From: Alphaproteobacteria bacterium
GTDB lineage: Bacteria; Pseudomonadota; Alphaproteobacteria; RF32; UBA3637
NCBI GenBank assembly: GCA_017414845.1
Contig: JAFQJY010000027.1
Span: 1-6,256, forward strand
DNA: 6,256 nucleotides
Direction: 5' to 3'
Shown here: piece after piece, positions 4,924 to 6,256 of the stretch
Position numbering within the stretch: the first letter of the stretch is position 1
Layout: the number at the start of each line of letters is the position of its first letter
The notes under the pieces: model-generated
Told to the model about the DNA's origin: nothing
Database searches by the model: none
The model's input: only the letters and a program-made list of their open reading frames with translations
Translations under genes and position numbers: made by a program

Positions 4924-6256
4924 GAATATCTAAATCATGACTGGCAAGCGTAAAACCGGCCCCTAAACTGTCTAAACTTTGCATAATGGAAAGGCGCTTT
5001 TGCGCTGTTAAACTGAGACGTTTATTAGGTTCAACCGTCAGATAAGTATAGGCCTTGACTTTTCCCCTGCCGACACGTCCTCTGAGTTGGTAAAGACCTG
5101 CCAGACCGAAGTTATCGGCTCTGTGGACAATCATTGTGTTGACCCAAGGCATATCCAGCCCTGATTCAATAATGGATGTAGCAAGCAAAACATCGTATTT
5201 TTGCTCGGCAAAATCGGTCATGATTTTTTCAAGTTGTGAAGCAGGCATTTGTCCATGAGCAGCAATGATTTTGATTTCGGGAGCGATTTTACGTAGTCTG
5301 TCCAAAAGAGGAGCCATGTCGCTGATTCTCGGGCAGACATAGAATGTTTGTCCGCCTCGCATTTTTTCTCGCATAAGTGCATCTTTAATGATAATGCTGT
5401 CAAAAGGCATAACAAAAGTACTGACGGCAAGACGATCAACGGGGGGAGTCGTAATCAAACTTAAATCACGAACACCGGTTAAAGACAGTTGTAAAGTTCT
5501 CGGAATCGGTGTTGCCGTCAGCGTTAAAACATGTAATCCTGTTTTGAGTTCTTTCAGCCGTTCTTTATGTGCTACGCCAAAATGCTGTTCTTCATCAATA
5601 ATAAGAAGACCGAGATTGTTAAAACGAATATTTTTAGATAAGAGGGCATGTGTTCCGACAACAATATCTATGGTGCCGTTTTCAAGTCCTTTGAGTGTTT
5701 CATTTTTTTGTTTTGTAGAAACAAGACGGGATAATTGTGCTAAGCGAACAGGCATTCCTTTAAATCGCTTTTCAAATGTTGAAAAATGCTGTCTTGCCAA
5801 AAGTGTTGTCGGGACGACAACAGCAACCTGTAATCCGTTCATTGCAGCAACAAAAGCAGCCCGAAGAGCAACCTCTGTTTTGCCAAAACCGACATCACCA
5901 CATACCAAACGTTCCATAGGATGCCCTTTGGCAAAATCAGCATTGACGCTTTGAATGGATGAAAGTTGATCTTCTGTTTCAACGTATCCGAAACGAGCGC
6001 AAAATTCGTCATAAAGCCCCGTCGGTGGAAATATGGCAGGAACCGAACAAGCGTATCTTTGCGCTGCAATTTGTATCAAGCCTTCTGCCATTTCAAGGAG
6101 ATATTTTTTGGTCTTTTCTTTTTTTGCTTCCCAAGCGCCTGAGCCAAGTCTGTCCAGAGAAACGCCGGAATCCTCAGAACCATAGCGTGACAGCATATCT
6201 AGGTTTTCAACCGGAATGAATAGTTTATCACCACCCTCATAGACAATTAAAAGACA
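4895..6256 (-). CDS. mfd: Transcription-repair coupling factor Mfd, motor region (5' end outside window, frameshifted at 3' end)
   Basis: Mfd recognises RNA polymerase stalled at DNA damage, pushes it off by translocating on DNA, and recruits UvrA for nucleotide excision repair. The frame is open to the window edge at 6256, about 20 codons before the ATG at 6196. Residues numbered from that ATG: the end of the polymerase-interacting domain with LSRYGSE (2-8), then a RecG-like helicase with Walker A GDVGFGKTE (100-108), DEEQ (201-204), TATPIPRTL (227-235), TSIIESGLD (340-348) and QLRGRVGR (370-377). The TRG region DLDIRGAGNLLG (421-432) follows. Translation then hits TGA at 4897-4895 in the middle of this conserved motif, and homology continues in another frame. 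With the second fragment, about 640 codons match the last 55 percent of a normal Mfd of about 1150 residues. All helicase motifs are intact, so the break looks recent or is a sequence error. Confidence 0.93.
   Translation of the reverse strand, partial: CLLIVYEGGDKLFIPVENLDMLSRYGSEDSGVSLDRLGSGAWEAKKEKTKKYLLEMAEGLIQIAAQRYACSVPAIFPPTGLYDEFCARFGYVETEDQLSSIQSVNADFAKGHPMERLVCGDVGFGKTEVALRAAFVAAMNGLQVAVVVPTTLLARQHFSTFEKRFKGMPVRLAQLSRLVSTKQKNETLKGLENGTIDIVVGTHALLSKNIRFNNLGLLIIDEEQHFGVAHKERLKELKTGLHVLTLTATPIPRTLQLSLTGVRDLSLITTPPVDRLAVSTFVMPFDSIIIKDALMREKMRGGQTFYVCPRISDMAPLLDRLRKIAPEIKIIAAHGQMPASQLEKIMTDFAEQKYDVLLATSIIESGLDMPWVNTMIVHRADNFGLAGLYQLRGRVGRGKVKAYTYLTVEPNKRLSLTAQKRLSIMQSLDSLGAGFTLASHDLDIRGAGNLLGT
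4897..4903 (-). other. mfd: One-base frameshift in mfd
   Basis: On the minus strand the codons run GGA (4903-4901), then one extra A (4900), then CAT GAA CAA. Dropping that A restores GNLLG-H-EQSGH, very close to the family pattern GNLLG-x-EQSGH. Keeping it gives GGA ACA TGA and an immediate stop. One insertion is the simplest account, because a two-base deletion would add a residue between the conserved G and EQSG. Confidence 0.85.
4900..4918. repeat. Short direct repeat at the mfd frameshift
   Basis: TTCCCAGC occurs at 4900-4907 and again at 4911-4918, separated by AGA. The extra base of the frameshift (4900) is exactly the outermost base that makes the two copies match over eight rather than seven bases. 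This suggests slippage or templated correction between the copies, although an eight-base repeat can also arise by chance. Confidence 0.6.

Noticed and set aside
5388..5954. 188-codon forward open frame opposite mfd
   Set aside because: It lies wholly antisense to the conserved helicase motifs and encodes a low-complexity Ser/Thr/Arg/Cys-rich sequence with no recognisable domain.

Overview
The window looks like ordinary chromosomal housekeeping DNA from an AT-leaning Gram-negative bacterium, with a few odd accessory proteins between the core genes. An outer-membrane-bearing proteobacterium is suggested by the periplasmic DsbD/ScsB-like membrane protein and by the exported Cys-rich peptide. 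An alphaproteobacterium, perhaps host-associated, is my best guess from the overall flavour of infC, pgm and mfd, but this is inference and I hold it weakly. No rRNA, tRNA, CRISPR array, insertion sequence or phage gene was seen.

Layout from left to right. (1) 2-571, + strand: the C-terminal third of a phosphoglucomutase, entering from outside the window. (2) 581-864, + strand: a compact single-gene unit made of a sigma70-type promoter, a 51-residue exported Cys-rich/Ala-rich peptide (651-806) and a hairpin terminator shared with the convergent gene. (3) 891-2344, - strand: translation initiation factor IF-3 (infC), a strong intrinsic terminator, then a divergent member of the SAM hydroxide adenosyltransferase (DUF62) family. 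(4) 2345-2421: a short divergent intergenic region with overlapping promoters facing both ways. The rightward one lies so close to its ATG that its mRNA should be nearly leaderless. (5) 2422-4335, + strand: a 637-residue membrane protein that I read as a degenerate DsbD/ScsB-type thiol-disulfide relay protein. (6) 4336-6256, - strand: the C-terminal half of mfd (transcription-repair coupling factor), abutting the previous gene stop-to-stop and broken by a one-base frameshift near 4900.

The genes do not form one pathway. Pgm is central carbon and cell-envelope metabolism, IF-3 is translation, and Mfd is DNA repair. The points most worth a second look are the unrecognised Cys-rich peptide, the DsbD-like protein that keeps its periplasmic cysteine pair but lacks the thioredoxin CxxC, the SAM-hydrolase relative whose catalytic residues appear replaced, the uncertain (possibly AUU/AUA) start of infC, and the mfd frameshift at the edge of a short direct repeat. 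All positions and motifs were read by eye; no database search was run.
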